Shown piece after piece: positions 38,001 to 47,849 of a DNA stretch of 64,000 nt; position 1 is the stretch's first letter; each line of letters opens with the position of its first letter. A program made the position numbers and the translations under genes. Source of the DNA: Glaciecola sp. HTCC2999 (GTDB lineage: Bacteria; Pseudomonadota; Gammaproteobacteria; Enterobacterales; Alteromonadaceae); the NCBI RefSeq assembly GCF_000155775.1, contig NZ_DS989814.1, positions 102,265 to 166,264 on the forward strand, in the 5' to 3' direction. The notes under the pieces are model-generated. The model did not search any database. It saw only the letters and a program-made list of their open reading frames with translations, and was not told the origin of the DNA.

Positions 38001-39593
38001 TTAGTCGAATTGATTCATTGTATTATCTTCACCAGATGCTTTTAATGCTTGGTCGCCAGAGAAGTATTCTTTATGAGTATCACCTAAATCAGAACCCGCC
38101 ATAGCTTGGTGTTTAACACACGCTAAACCTTGACGTAATTCTTGACGTTGAACGCCTTTCACATAAGCAAGCATACCTTGGTCACCGAAGTACCCTTTCG
38201 CTAAGTTATCTGTTGATAACGCCGCTGTGTGGTATGTCGGTAATGTAATTAAGTGATGGAAAATACCTGCTTCACGTGCTGCATCTGCTTGGAAAGTTCT
38301 AACTTTCTCATCAGCTTCCGCTGCTAGCTCTGTATCGTCATATTCTACAGACATCAAGTTTGCTCGGTCATATGCAGATACGTCTTTACCTGCTTCTGTC
38401 CATAAATCAAAGATTTGTTGACGGAAGTTTAATGTCCAGTTAAATGATGGAGAGTTGTTATATACCAGTTTGGCATTAGGCACTGTTTCGCGAATTGCGT
38501 TAACCATTTCTGCGATTTGACCTACGTGAGGCTTTTCTGTCTCAATCCACAATAGATCAGCACCGTTTTGTAAAGAAGTAACACAATCTAATACAACACG
38601 ATCAAAACCTGTATTGTCTTTAAACTTATATAAACCATTAGGTAAACGTACAGGTTTAACAATTTCGTTATTAAGTTTCATGACAGTATCGCCATTCGCA
38701 AGTGCATTTAAATCTTCTACGGGTGAAACTTCTAAGAATGCATTGTATTGTTCAGCCAAATCACCTTCGGTATTTGATACTGGGATTTTTTGTGTCAGAC
38801 CAGCACCTAGTGAATCGGTGCGTGCTACGATCACACCATCATCAACACCTAATTCAAGAAATGCATAACGAACAGCATTTATTTTTGCTAAGAAATCTTC
38901 ATGCGGTACAGTTACTTTACCGTCTTGGTGACCGCATTGCTTAGCGTCTGATACTTGGTTTTCAATTTGAATACAACATGCACCGGCTTCAATCATTTTC
39001 TTAGCTAATAAGTACGTCGCTTCTTCGTTACCAAATCCCGCATCGATATCAGCAATAATAGGTACAACATGAGTTTCAAAATTATCAATTTTTGCTTGTA
39101 CTGCAGCAACATCACCGCCGTTAGCTTTTGCTTTATCTAACTCGTTAAATAAGTTACCTAGTTCACGTGAATCTGCCTGGCGAAGGAATGTATATAGCTC
39201 TTCGATAAGTGCCGGCACTGAAGTTTTTTCATGCATTGATTGGTCAGGAAGTGGACCAAACTCAGAGCGAAGTGCTGCTACCATCCAACCTGAAAGGTAT
39301 AAATAAGACTTGTCAGTAGTACCTTGATGCTTTTTCACTGCAAGCATTTTTTGTTGGCCAACAAATCCATGCCAGCAACCTAAAGACTGTGTGTATTGTG
39401 CTGAATCGGCATCATAATCAGCCATGTCTTTACGCATAATACCTGCAGTATATTTAGCAATGTCTAAACCTGTTTTAAAACGATTCTGCGCCTTCATGCG
39501 AGCTGCATACTCTGGGCTGATCGCGTTCCAAGCACTACCTTGTTCTTTAATTAACGCAGCGAATGCCGCTTGGTCTTGTTGATATTGAGACAT
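38001..39593 (-). CDS. aceA: Isocitrate lyase AceA (long form)
   Basis: 530 residues, the longer isoform also found in Pseudomonas, compared with about 430 in E. coli. It splits isocitrate into succinate and glyoxylate. The family's catalytic loop is present as AKQCGHQDGK near 214-223, and the metal-binding region PIIADIDAGFGNEEATY is near 180-196. An AAAGGA ribosome-binding site precedes the ATG. glcB, 1.25 kb downstream, supplies the partner enzyme. A strong dyad in the leader suggests transcriptional control. Confidence 0.97.
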   Translation of the reverse strand: MSQYQQDQAAFAALIKEQGSAWNAISPEYAARMKAQNRFKTGLDIAKYTAGIMRKDMADYDADSAQYTQSLGCWHGFVGQQKMLAVKKHQGTTDKSYLYLSGWMVAALRSEFGPLPDQSMHEKTSVPALIEELYTFLRQADSRELGNLFNELDKAKANGGDVAAVQAKIDNFETHVVPIIADIDAGFGNEEATYLLAKKMIEAGACCIQIENQVSDAKQCGHQDGKVTVPHEDFLAKINAVRYAFLELGVDDGVIVARTDSLGAGLTQKIPVSNTEGDLAEQYNAFLEVSPVEDLNALANGDTVMKLNNEIVKPVRLPNGLYKFKDNTGFDRVVLDCVTSLQNGADLLWIETEKPHVGQIAEMVNAIRETVPNAKLVYNNSPSFNWTLNFRQQIFDLWTEAGKDVSAYDRANLMSVEYDDTELAAEADEKVRTFQADAAREAGIFHHLITLPTYHTAALSTDNLAKGYFGDQGMLAYVKGVQRQELRQGLACVKHQAMAGSDLGDTHKEYFSGDQALKASGEDNTMNQFD

Positions 39594-40036
39594 AGTCTTT
39601 ATCCTTTATGTTGTGTGTAGGGTGGCGTGAATGATGACAATGTCAACGTTCACTGCAGACAAATTCATATTAGGACGCAAAGAATAATAAATAAAATAAA
39701 TAATTACGATTACCTTTATTTCTCTCATGAATGAACTGTTGATATGTTTAGTATTTAACGAATTTAGGCTATTAAACGCTTTTATGTTGGGGTTTCACTT
39801 GGGATTTACATTGTATATAAGGCTATGGTCGTTCATCCCAAAGTTGTATTTTTTCAATTAATTAATTCATGCTATGAATGCTGAGGATGGTTTTCATTCA
39901 TAGTTATTTGTGTCGTTAACGTGTGTTTAACAATGTGACTAGAGAGCCATGTCATAAAAGCTTCTTATTTAAAGATTTGAACCCTTTGATTTAGCCGTTA
40001 CAATAGAATCTATTATTTTTCTTTTTTTCAGGATGT
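39594..40036. other. 443-bp intergenic region between aceA and the phosphatase gene
   Basis: This divergent intergenic region holds the aceA dyad described separately and, at 39872-39880 / 39895-39903, a second perfect 9-base inverted repeat CTATGAATG...CATTCATAG with a 14-base spacer. A GGA ribosome-binding site for the phosphatase lies at 40031-40033. I find no open frame with support, no tRNA and no terminator-like hairpin with a T run. The rest is AT-rich promoter-type DNA. Confidence 0.6.
39627..39653. promoter_or_regulatory. 27-bp dyad in the aceA upstream region
   Basis: A perfect 11-bp palindrome TGACAATGTCA (39635-39645) sits inside GTGAA/TTCAC arms (39627-39631 and 39649-39653) sharing the same centre, base 39640. 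Of 13 paired positions 11 match. It lies 34-60 bp before the aceA start, ideal for a repressor or activator operator. The binding protein is unknown; the adjacent LysR regulator or a GntR/FadR-type factor are candidates. Confidence 0.55.
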
Positions 40037-40042
40037 ATGCTG

Positions 40043-41398
40043 ATGAAATTTTTGCCTATGTTATCCCTTAGTATGAGCTCACTGTTATTGTCTGCATGTG
40101 TCATTGTGACGCCTGATATCGTCGTTAACAAAGACGATGTAATAGTGACAAGTGAACGTCCGAAAAATATTATTATGATTGTGTCCGATGGTATGGGGCC
40201 AGCTTATACTACGGCATATCGCTATTACGCCGATGATCCTGCGACAACACAGCTCGATAATACCATTTTCGATCAATGGCATATTGGAAACGCATCTACT
40301 TATCCTGCGGAAGTCTCGGGCTTAGTTACTGATTCTGCCGCTAGTGCGACAGCCTTATCTTCTGGTATAAAGAGTTATAATGGAGCGATTGGTCTAGACG
40401 CGAATAAACAACCGGTGAACACTGTCTTGCATCGCGCCAAATCAAAAGGAATGAAAACAGGTCTCGCGGTGACTTCACAAATTGTTCACGCCACACCGGC
40501 CGCTTATGTCGCGCATAATGAAAGTCGTCGCAACTACAATGAAATTGCTGATAGCTTTTTCGATGATCGCTTACATGGCAGTATCAAAGTTGATGTGATG
40601 CTAGGCGGCGGGACTGATTATTTTATCCGTGAAGACCGTGATTTAACTGCTGAGTTTGTTGCACAAGGCTATCAGTACATAGATGATTATGGACAACTTC
40701 CTCGTTTAAATACAAAAGGCGGAGCATTGGGCTTATTTGCCCCTTCAGGTTTACCTTGGGCACTGGATGATACCAATCCTACGCGTTTAAAAGATATGGC
40801 ACAGACAGCAGTACGTCTTCTGGAAAATGAACAAGGATATTTCTTATTACTAGAAGCCAGTCAAGTTGATTGGGCAGGGCATGGCCGTGATATCAATTCT
40901 GCGATGGCAGAGATGCATGATTTACATGTGATGCTCGAATGGTTAAGTGAATATCAACAAAAGCACCCTGACACTTTAGTGGTGATGACGGCTGATCATA
41001 GTACTGGAGGGCTGACTTTAGGGGCGAATGGTGATTATCGTTGGGAGCCAGAAATACTCCATAATATTGTTCAGTCAGTGCCGAGCATGATTGAATTTAT
41101 CAAAGCATCCGCTTTAACACCACAACAACGTCTTGCTTACATCCAGTCAGCGTTACAATTTGACCTGACCGAGGAAGAAATCCAAGCTGTATTTGCAATG
41201 GATATGAGTGCTGAAAATCGACCACTAGAGGCTGTCATTAAAGCATTCATTGACCGTAAAACGAATACGGGATGGACGACATGGGGTCACACCGCTGTCG
41301 ACGTACAAGTATTTGCCATAGGACCTGGTGCGAGTAAATTTGCAGGCCATCAAGATAATACGGATATCGCGAAGTCTATATTTGAATTGTTGGATTAG
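40043..41398 (+). CDS. Alkaline phosphatase family lipoprotein
   Basis: 451 residues from the ATG at 40043; the ATG two codons upstream is too close to GGA at 40031. The N-terminus is a lipoprotein signal with lipobox LLSAC, so the enzyme is probably anchored in the outer membrane facing the periplasm. PhoA-type motifs are clear: MIVSDGMGP (metal-binding Asp), VTDSAASATALSSG (nucleophile Ser), EASQVDWAGHG and MTADHST metal ligands, and the late WTTWGHTAVDV His. Substrate range is unknown. It ends exactly one base before the stop of the convergent neighbour. Confidence 0.93.
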   Translation: MKFLPMLSLSMSSLLLSACVIVTPDIVVNKDDVIVTSERPKNIIMIVSDGMGPAYTTAYRYYADDPATTQLDNTIFDQWHIGNASTYPAEVSGLVTDSAASATALSSGIKSYNGAIGLDANKQPVNTVLHRAKSKGMKTGLAVTSQIVHATPAAYVAHNESRRNYNEIADSFFDDRLHGSIKVDVMLGGGTDYFIREDRDLTAEFVAQGYQYIDDYGQLPRLNTKGGALGLFAPSGLPWALDDTNPTRLKDMAQTAVRLLENEQGYFLLLEASQVDWAGHGRDINSAMAEMHDLHVMLEWLSEYQQKHPDTLVVMTADHSTGGLTLGANGDYRWEPEILHNIVQSVPSMIEFIKASALTPQQRLAYIQSALQFDLTEEEIQAVFAMDMSAENRPLEAVIKAFIDRKTNTGWTTWGHTAVDVQVFAIGPGASKFAGHQDNTDIAKSIFELLD

Positions 41399-42103
41399 TT
41401 ATTGATTCAAGAAAGTATCAATTTCTTCACCGGTCAATTTTTTCATTTGCATAAAAATATACATGATTGCAGTGATGAGCATGATCATGCTGGGGATGAC
41501 AATAACAGGATAACTCAGTGCGGTCATGCGGCCCAGCTCTTCGGTGTAAGCTGTTGTGCCGGGCTCCGATACTAAAATCCATTTAGCTAATGCATAGTTC
41601 AGTGTCGCAGAAAGAAAGAACGACGCGGCGACAATATAGTTACTGATATCAATTTTCTTTTCAAATTCAGCTACTTTGTTGATGCTGACTAAACGTTCGT
41701 TTAGTTTTGGCCAATTAATTATGGCTTCATTAAGTACTAATACTTTGATCAATGGCTTTTTCATATAGCGGGTCACTAATACAGCGATACCGATTAGCGC
41801 TGGGATAGCTGCTTCTTTTATAGCGATATATTCTGCAGGTAATTTTAATAAGCTAATCCCACCAGTTAATAAAACACTCACAATTCCTAGGACAGAGAAA
41901 AAATTGACTTTTTTGGTTTGTAGCAACTCATACAAACCATAGCCAACAGGAAAAGCTAATGCTACCGCTATACTCCATAATGGGCCTAAATACTCTGGTT
42001 TACTCGCATAGGTCATGATCACAACGGGAATGATGATGTTAAATGCAAGATTCGCTAGCATATTCTGTTGTTGTGGTTTGGTATGAGGAGTTGAATTGGG
42101 CAC
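41399..42103 (-). CDS. VC0807-like multi-pass membrane protein
   Basis: 234 residues with about six membrane segments (around 20-38, 44-62, 70-86, 95-110, 155-175 and 197-220). I recognise it as similar to a family of uncharacterised proteins named after Vibrio VC0807; no enzymatic motif is visible. It lies 34 bp downstream of the ATP-grasp ligase on the same strand and could be the last gene of that operon. It has no intergenic space at its 3-prime end. Confidence 0.7.
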   Translation of the reverse strand: MPNSTPHTKPQQQNMLANLAFNIIIPVVIMTYASKPEYLGPLWSIAVALAFPVGYGLYELLQTKKVNFFSVLGIVSVLLTGGISLLKLPAEYIAIKEAAIPALIGIAVLVTRYMKKPLIKVLVLNEAIINWPKLNERLVSINKVAEFEKKIDISNYIVAASFFLSATLNYALAKWILVSEPGTTAYTEELGRMTALSYPVIVIPSMIMLITAIMYIFMQMKKLTGEEIDTFLNQ

Positions 42104-42137
42104 GAGATTAATTTCCTGTTGGATAATGGCGAGGAGT

Positions 42138-43307
42138 TTACCCTAAAATAATATGGGGAACAAACCGAGAACTGTCTTGGGTGATCAGGCTGTTATCTTC
42201 ACGGATGGACATACCTGCTGGCATATCATTGACGAGCCAAGAGCCTATTAATGTATAGTTATCGCCAAATTTTGGTAACGCATGAAATTGCTGAAATATA
42301 ACGCCTTCATCGCCATATTGACCACCGGTTTGGGCTACCACCTCATTATTATCAATAATCATGATGTTAGCTCCTTCTCTTGAAAAAATAGGCTTTTTGA
42401 CCCATTTCCCAGATTTATCTACCTTGTCTAAATCTTTGTGCAAAAAACTGGGCAACAAGTTAGGATGTCCGGTGAAACGAGACCATAATAATGGCATCAG
42501 CGCTTTATTCGACAGCACACTTTTCCATAAAGGCTCAACCCATTTAGTCGATGAGTAGGCAGCAATTTCACCAAACTCTTCGCTCAACATAAATTCCCAA
42601 GGGTAGAGTTTGAATGCACTGTGAATGGGTAAATCATCCAGATCGAGAAATCGATGGGTCTCAGTGACACCTATATCATCAATGAAAATAAATGGTGTCT
42701 CTAGTCCAGCTTGTGCTGCGCAGTCTTGTAAATATTGAACAGTGCCTCTATCTTCAGCAGAATCTTGAGCACAACTAAAGTGCATGACTTTTTGCTGATG
42801 GATATTTGCGATATCACGAAAACGCATAATGAGTTTTTCTTGGAGTGAATTAAATTGGTCGGCAGATTGCGGTAATGTGCCACCATCTACACACTGTTCT
42901 AACCAAAGCCATTGCCAAAAACCAGATTCATAAAGGCTTGTCGGCGTATCTGCATTATTTTCAAGTAACTTAGCGGGTCCTTTTCCGTCATACACTAAAT
43001 CAAGGCGTGAATATAATGAGGGGTGGCGTTGTAACCAGGCGTCATGAACCGCTTCATGAAAGGCTTCAGGGATACAAAAATCAGTCAATAACGCTGGTGA
43101 TTGCACGACTTCATCGACGACATGTAAGCACATCTCGTGAAGCTCTTGGGTAGGATCTTCTATGTCACGTTCCACTTGTTCAAGCGTGAACTGATAATAT
43201 GCACTTTCATCCCAATAAGGCTCGCCGTTAATGGTATGAAAATTAAAGCCGTACTCTTGGGCGAGTGCTTGCCAATGCTGACGGGGAGCAATATCTCGCC
43301 TTAACAT
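42138..43307 (-). CDS. Glutathionylspermidine synthase-like ATP-grasp ligase (YgiC/YjfC family)
   Basis: 389 residues, corresponding to the synthetase half of glutathionylspermidine synthase without its amidase domain. The N-terminal pre-ATP-grasp region contains WDESAYYQFTLEQVE and LVYDGKGPAKLLENNADTPTSLYE; the C-terminal ATP-grasp part contains the VKKPIFSREGANIMI lysine motif and GSWLVNDMPAGMSIRED. The founding enzyme joins spermidine to the glycine carboxylate of glutathione. In YgiC/YjfC the substrate is unknown. It starts 3 bp after a DUF1190 lipoprotein ending in Gly-Gly, a possible C-terminal substrate. Confidence 0.9.
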   Translation of the reverse strand: MLRRDIAPRQHWQALAQEYGFNFHTINGEPYWDESAYYQFTLEQVERDIEDPTQELHEMCLHVVDEVVQSPALLTDFCIPEAFHEAVHDAWLQRHPSLYSRLDLVYDGKGPAKLLENNADTPTSLYESGFWQWLWLEQCVDGGTLPQSADQFNSLQEKLIMRFRDIANIHQQKVMHFSCAQDSAEDRGTVQYLQDCAAQAGLETPFIFIDDIGVTETHRFLDLDDLPIHSAFKLYPWEFMLSEEFGEIAAYSSTKWVEPLWKSVLSNKALMPLLWSRFTGHPNLLPSFLHKDLDKVDKSGKWVKKPIFSREGANIMIIDNNEVVAQTGGQYGDEGVIFQQFHALPKFGDNYTLIGSWLVNDMPAGMSIREDNSLITQDSSRFVPHIILG

Positions 43308-43310
43308 AAC

Positions 43311-43940
43311 CTATCCACCGAAACTTCTGGAGCTGGAAGAGCGTGCTACACTTTTACCAAAGCCACCGCGTTTCACGGTGCGGTTGACCGTGGGTTTCTT
43401 TTTAAAATCAGATTGATAGACTTTTACATCACGACGTCCCAAACTACCAAAGTCTTTACCACTAGCATTAAACCAACGACCACGTAAAGATGACCGGCGC
43501 GAGTATGAAGTGAACATGGGTTGCATATAGTAGCGGCGTTTTTTCTTCTTTTTACCCAGCGCATCACCGACTTCATCAATGACTTCACTCATCAAATAAC
43601 CGGCCATGAAAGGCATAAAGAAACTACTGCCTTGGTTTGACACGTATTCACAATTATCCTGACCAAACTCAAATTCACAGTCGCCTTCGCTCAAAAACTT
43701 AGGCCCCGTGCGCAGTGCTTCATCTTTTGCCTCTTTATAAGCACTGGTGCATTCTTCCATGTAATTTGGATTATCACTGGCACATTCATCAATACTGGTG
43801 TAAATCGAAGCAAGCTCGGGTTCTTCACCACAGCCACTTAGAAAAATAGCACTGATACCGACAGCGAGCGGTTTTACGGCGAACCACTTGCGCATTTGAG
43901 GTAAGGCAATTGAAGCAGTACGTTTTGATTCATTCATCAT
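43311..43940 (-). CDS. DUF1190 family lipoprotein (YgiB/YjfM-like) with Gly-Gly C-terminus
   Basis: 209 residues. A lipobox LSGC places the lipidated Cys at residue 37, after a long basic leader. Four further Cys occur in the ECASDNPNYMEECTSAYKEA and DCEFEFGQDNC segments. A hydrophobic FFMPFMAGYLM stretch follows near 105, a Lys cluster near 128-133, and an Arg/Ser-rich tail ending SSSSRSFGG. E. coli YgiB, as I recall, has the same RGGFG...SSRSxGG tail. GGAG lies 3 and 6 bp before two tandem ATGs, so the start may be one codon in. Function unknown; pairing with a GspS-like ligase is conserved in E. coli (ygiBC, yjfMC). Confidence 0.88.
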   Translation of the reverse strand: MMNESKRTASIALPQMRKWFAVKPLAVGISAIFLSGCGEEPELASIYTSIDECASDNPNYMEECTSAYKEAKDEALRTGPKFLSEGDCEFEFGQDNCEYVSNQGSSFFMPFMAGYLMSEVIDEVGDALGKKKKKRRYYMQPMFTSYSRRSSLRGRWFNASGKDFGSLGRRDVKVYQSDFKKKPTVNRTVKRGGFGKSVARSSSSRSFGG

Positions 43941-43953
43941 GGACTCCCTCTAC

Positions 43954-44370
43954 TTAATAGGTCATACAAGCTGCGTTGAGTAAACCCACTGCAATAGATA
44001 AGGCTGCCAGCATGATGCCAGCCGACACTTCATTTTGTTCGATACGTTCAGCAATTTTAGGCATAAAAGTGAAGCGTAATAGTAAAAACGCCAAACACTG
44101 TGCGAGTAAAGCAACAACGGCCCAAATAATAAAGTCAGTAAATGAGACTGCGTTTGCTGCAGCACCAGATAATGCCAATGCAAAGCCTATCAGTGCGCCA
44201 CCAAAGGCAATGGCCGCTGCAGTCGATTGCTTTTCCTTAATCAGAACCCACTCATCATGGGGCGTGACTTTGCTATAAATGACTTTAAAAACAAAGAGTA
44301 ATGCGATGGCTGCTGCAAAATATAAAATAAAACCGCCTAGGCCTGATAAAGAAGTGACAAGTGTGTCCAT
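43954..44370 (-). CDS. DUF350 family inner-membrane protein (YjfL-like)
   Basis: 138 residues with four membrane segments at about 9-30, 50-72, 80-102 and 115-136, the two-repeat layout of DUF350. No catalytic motif is visible. DUF350 proteins typically accompany DUF1190 and GspS-like genes, as yjfL does in E. coli. Gaps of 12 and 13 bp to its neighbours indicate one operon with the channel upstream and the lipoprotein downstream. Confidence 0.9.
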   Translation of the reverse strand: MDTLVTSLSGLGGFILYFAAAIALLFVFKVIYSKVTPHDEWVLIKEKQSTAAAIAFGGALIGFALALSGAAANAVSFTDFIIWAVVALLAQCLAFLLLRFTFMPKIAERIEQNEVSAGIMLAALSIAVGLLNAACMTY

Positions 44371-44382
44371 TATTAAGGTTCC

Positions 44383-45432
44383 TTATTGAAATGATGACCA
44401 ATTAAATTCATTGATTCGTCGTGCTGCGATATAAAAAATACGATCACCCGGGTTCACTTGTTCATTAAAATCCGGATTCACATGAATATTATGATCATCA
44501 TGATCCGTTGCAAAACCAACGAATATGGCATTATGGTGTCTTTTTAATCCTAAGAATAAATGCTCAACCGACATGGTCGAGGCCGTGTCAGGTACTAAAA
44601 CAGAGTATTGTTCCTGGCCGGCATCAACGCTGAGTAAATCATGGTGCAATAAGCTAGAACCTGGATCAAATGCCGATTTCACCAGTAATTCTACTGCTAC
44701 ACTAGGGGTGCATTCCACATTTGGACAATGGTCTTTGAGTAACCCCACTAAACTTTCATCGTTAAAATACGCCACTATGTGTGCATCTGGATTACGCTTG
44801 GCACAATACAACGCACTCGTCATCGTAATGTCGTCATCCGGGTTATCAATCAAAATCGTCTTAGCCTCAGCGACATTTGCCCGATCCATATCTTCGTCAC
44901 GATTAAATGAGCTGACTTTAACAAATTCAATTTGTCCTGGAAGTGGGTTGGTAATGTCTTTTCTGACACACAACATGATTTCGGACTTGACCGAATTTTG
45001 GTCGTTTTCTTTGATTAAAAGATTAAGTAACTGCAAGGTACGCTCACCATTCCAGCCCATAATCAATATGTGTTGTTCAGTCATGTGATTATTTAACCCT
45101 TTATTATTTTTGTGCCATTTAAATGATATCCACGTCGCAATACGACCTACAATGAGGGCAAAAATACTCAGCCCTACAGGTATGATATACAGTGCGACCA
45201 CTAATTTACCAGCAAATGTCGATGGTGAATAATCGCCATATCCGACAGTCGATCCGGTGACAATCAACCAATAAACAAAGTCGATTGGATGGGTCAGGGC
45301 AGTTTCCCCTGTAGCAAGTAGTAAGCCCCATGACGATATTCCATAGAGAAATAACAGAACGACTATTGTGTACCAATGGGTGTCTGAAAAATAATGAAGT
45401 AGCTTTTTTTTCAGCTTTTGCCAAGTCAACAT
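44383..45432 (-). CDS. Two-TM potassium channel with cytosolic RCK (TrkA-N) domain
   Basis: 349 residues. Two transmembrane helices (about 21-41 and 78-105) flank a pore loop with the selectivity filter TVGYGD at 62-67. A Rossmann-type RCK domain starts at ILIMGWNGERT near 122, with the nucleotide-loop glycines altered compared with GxGxxG, and a C-terminal RCK_C-like part runs to the end (NPGDRIFYIAARR). It should form a ligand-gated K+ channel in the inner membrane. It is first in an operon with DUF350, DUF1190 and ATP-grasp ligase genes and divergent from queA. Confidence 0.92.
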   Translation of the reverse strand: MLTWQKLKKKLLHYFSDTHWYTIVVLLFLYGISSWGLLLATGETALTHPIDFVYWLIVTGSTVGYGDYSPSTFAGKLVVALYIIPVGLSIFALIVGRIATWISFKWHKNNKGLNNHMTEQHILIMGWNGERTLQLLNLLIKENDQNSVKSEIMLCVRKDITNPLPGQIEFVKVSSFNRDEDMDRANVAEAKTILIDNPDDDITMTSALYCAKRNPDAHIVAYFNDESLVGLLKDHCPNVECTPSVAVELLVKSAFDPGSSLLHHDLLSVDAGQEQYSVLVPDTASTMSVEHLFLGLKRHHNAIFVGFATDHDDHNIHVNPDFNEQVNPGDRIFYIAARRINEFNWSSFQ

Positions 45433-45591
45433 TCAGGATCCTATAGAGTATTATTGTGATTATTAAGGGATAATAGAGATAGAAAATCAAGGGATTTAAT
45501 ATTTTGAAACAAAATAGTGTGTAAAATTTGTCACGCTATTTAGCAATTATGTACAATGTTCACATCAACGCTATTTACACATACCATATTT

Positions 45592-46632
45592 ATGAAAACT
45601 TCTGATTTTGGCTTCACTTTACCTGAGCATTTGATTGCGAAATATCCAACACAACAACGCTCAGCATCCCGTTTATTGCATTTAGATGGTAAGACTGGAG
45701 CCATCGCTCATCATCAATTTAAGAATATGCTGCAGTTTGTTGAAGCTGGTGATTTGTTGATATTCAATAATACCCGTGTCATTCCTGCTCGGTTACTTGG
45801 TCAAAAATCCACCGGAGGGAAAATAGAAGTATTGGTTGAAAGAATGCTTGATGATCATCGAGTGTTAGCGCATGTTAAATCAAGTAAATCACCTAAACCG
45901 GGTGCTCAACTCATATTGGAAGAGGTGATTGAAGCGACAATGTTAGGTCGTCATGGGGCATTATTTGAGCTTGAGTTTAGCGGTAATGAAAGTGTATTGG
46001 ATTTACTTGAGGCACATGGTCATATGCCATTGCCACCTTATATTGACCGTCCTGATGAAGACGGTGATAAAGAGCGTTATCAAACGGTGTATAATGAAAA
46101 GCCTGGCGCGGTCGCAGCACCGACTGCTGGCTTACATTTTGATGATGAAATTTTGGCACAAATCAAAGACAAAGGCGTGCAAATTGAGTTTGTGACCTTG
46201 CATGTGGGAGCGGGGACGTTTCAACCAGTCAAAGTTGATAATGTAGAAGAGCATGTGATGCATGCTGAATACGCGGAAGTGCCAGATGCGGTGGTAGCGG
46301 CGATAAAAGCGACAAAAGCAGCAGGTAAACGGGTCATTGCTGTTGGCACCACCTCTATGCGTTCATTAGAATCGGCGGCGAAAAAAGCTGACGCCACGAA
46401 TGAATTGATAGTGCCATTTTATGAAGACACCGAAATCTTCATCTATCCAGGGTTTGAATTTAAGGTGGTAGACGCCATGTTCACCAATTTTCATTTACCA
46501 GAGTCGACATTGATGATGTTAATCAGTGCGCTTGCGGGTAAAGAAAATGTCATGCAGGCATATGCTGAAGCCATCGCTCACGAATACCGATTTTTTAGCT
46601 ATGGTGACTCAATGTTCATCGAAAAATCATAG
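45592..46632 (+). CDS. queA: S-adenosylmethionine:tRNA ribosyltransferase-isomerase QueA
   Basis: 346 residues from the ATG at 45592 ([19 protein letters not shown]), matching family N-termini; the ATG 12 codons upstream is less likely. QueA builds epoxyqueuosine from preQ1 at the tRNA wobble position using the ribosyl group of SAM. Motifs include [10 protein letters not shown] near 58-67, [12 protein letters not shown] near 170-181 and [10 protein letters not shown] near 202-211. tgt, which inserts preQ1, follows 63 bp downstream with its own promoter. Confidence 0.97.
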   Translation: MKTSDFGFTLPEHLIAKYPTQQRSASRLLHLDGKTGAIAHHQFKNMLQFVEAGDLLIFNNTRVIPARLLGQKSTGGKIEVLVERMLDDHRVLAHVKSSKSPKPGAQLILEEVIEATMLGRHGALFELEFSGNESVLDLLEAHGHMPLPPYIDRPDEDGDKERYQTVYNEKPGAVAAPTAGLHFDDEILAQIKDKGVQIEFVTLHVGAGTFQPVKVDNVEEHVMHAEYAEVPDAVVAAIKATKAAGKRVIAVGTTSMRSLESAAKKADATNELIVPFYEDTEIFIYPGFEFKVVDAMFTNFHLPESTLMMLISALAGKENVMQAYAEAIAHEYRFFSYGDSMFIEKS

Positions 46633-46654
46633 GGTGTGCAACCGTTTTTAGTTT

Positions 46655-46662
46655 GCTATAAT
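46655..46662 (+). promoter_or_regulatory. Extended -10 promoter element upstream of tgt
   Basis: TGCTATAAT (TG at 46654-46655, TATAAT at 46657-46662) is a perfect extended -10; no good -35 is seen at 17 bp, as expected for this promoter class. It lies 34 bp before the tgt GTG and can drive tgt-yajC-secDF separately from queA. Confidence 0.7.
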
Positions 46663-46680
46663 GCGCGCCATTATTGATAA

Positions 46681-47823
<1,143 letters not shown>

Positions 47824-47849
47824 AATTAACTTACCATTAAGGAAAACTT

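Noticed and set aside
39949-39971. Pho box upstream of the alkaline phosphatase-family gene
   Set aside because: ATGTCATAAAAG resembles one PhoB half-site, but the second repeat 11 bp later is poor. Phosphate control remains possible but is not supported.
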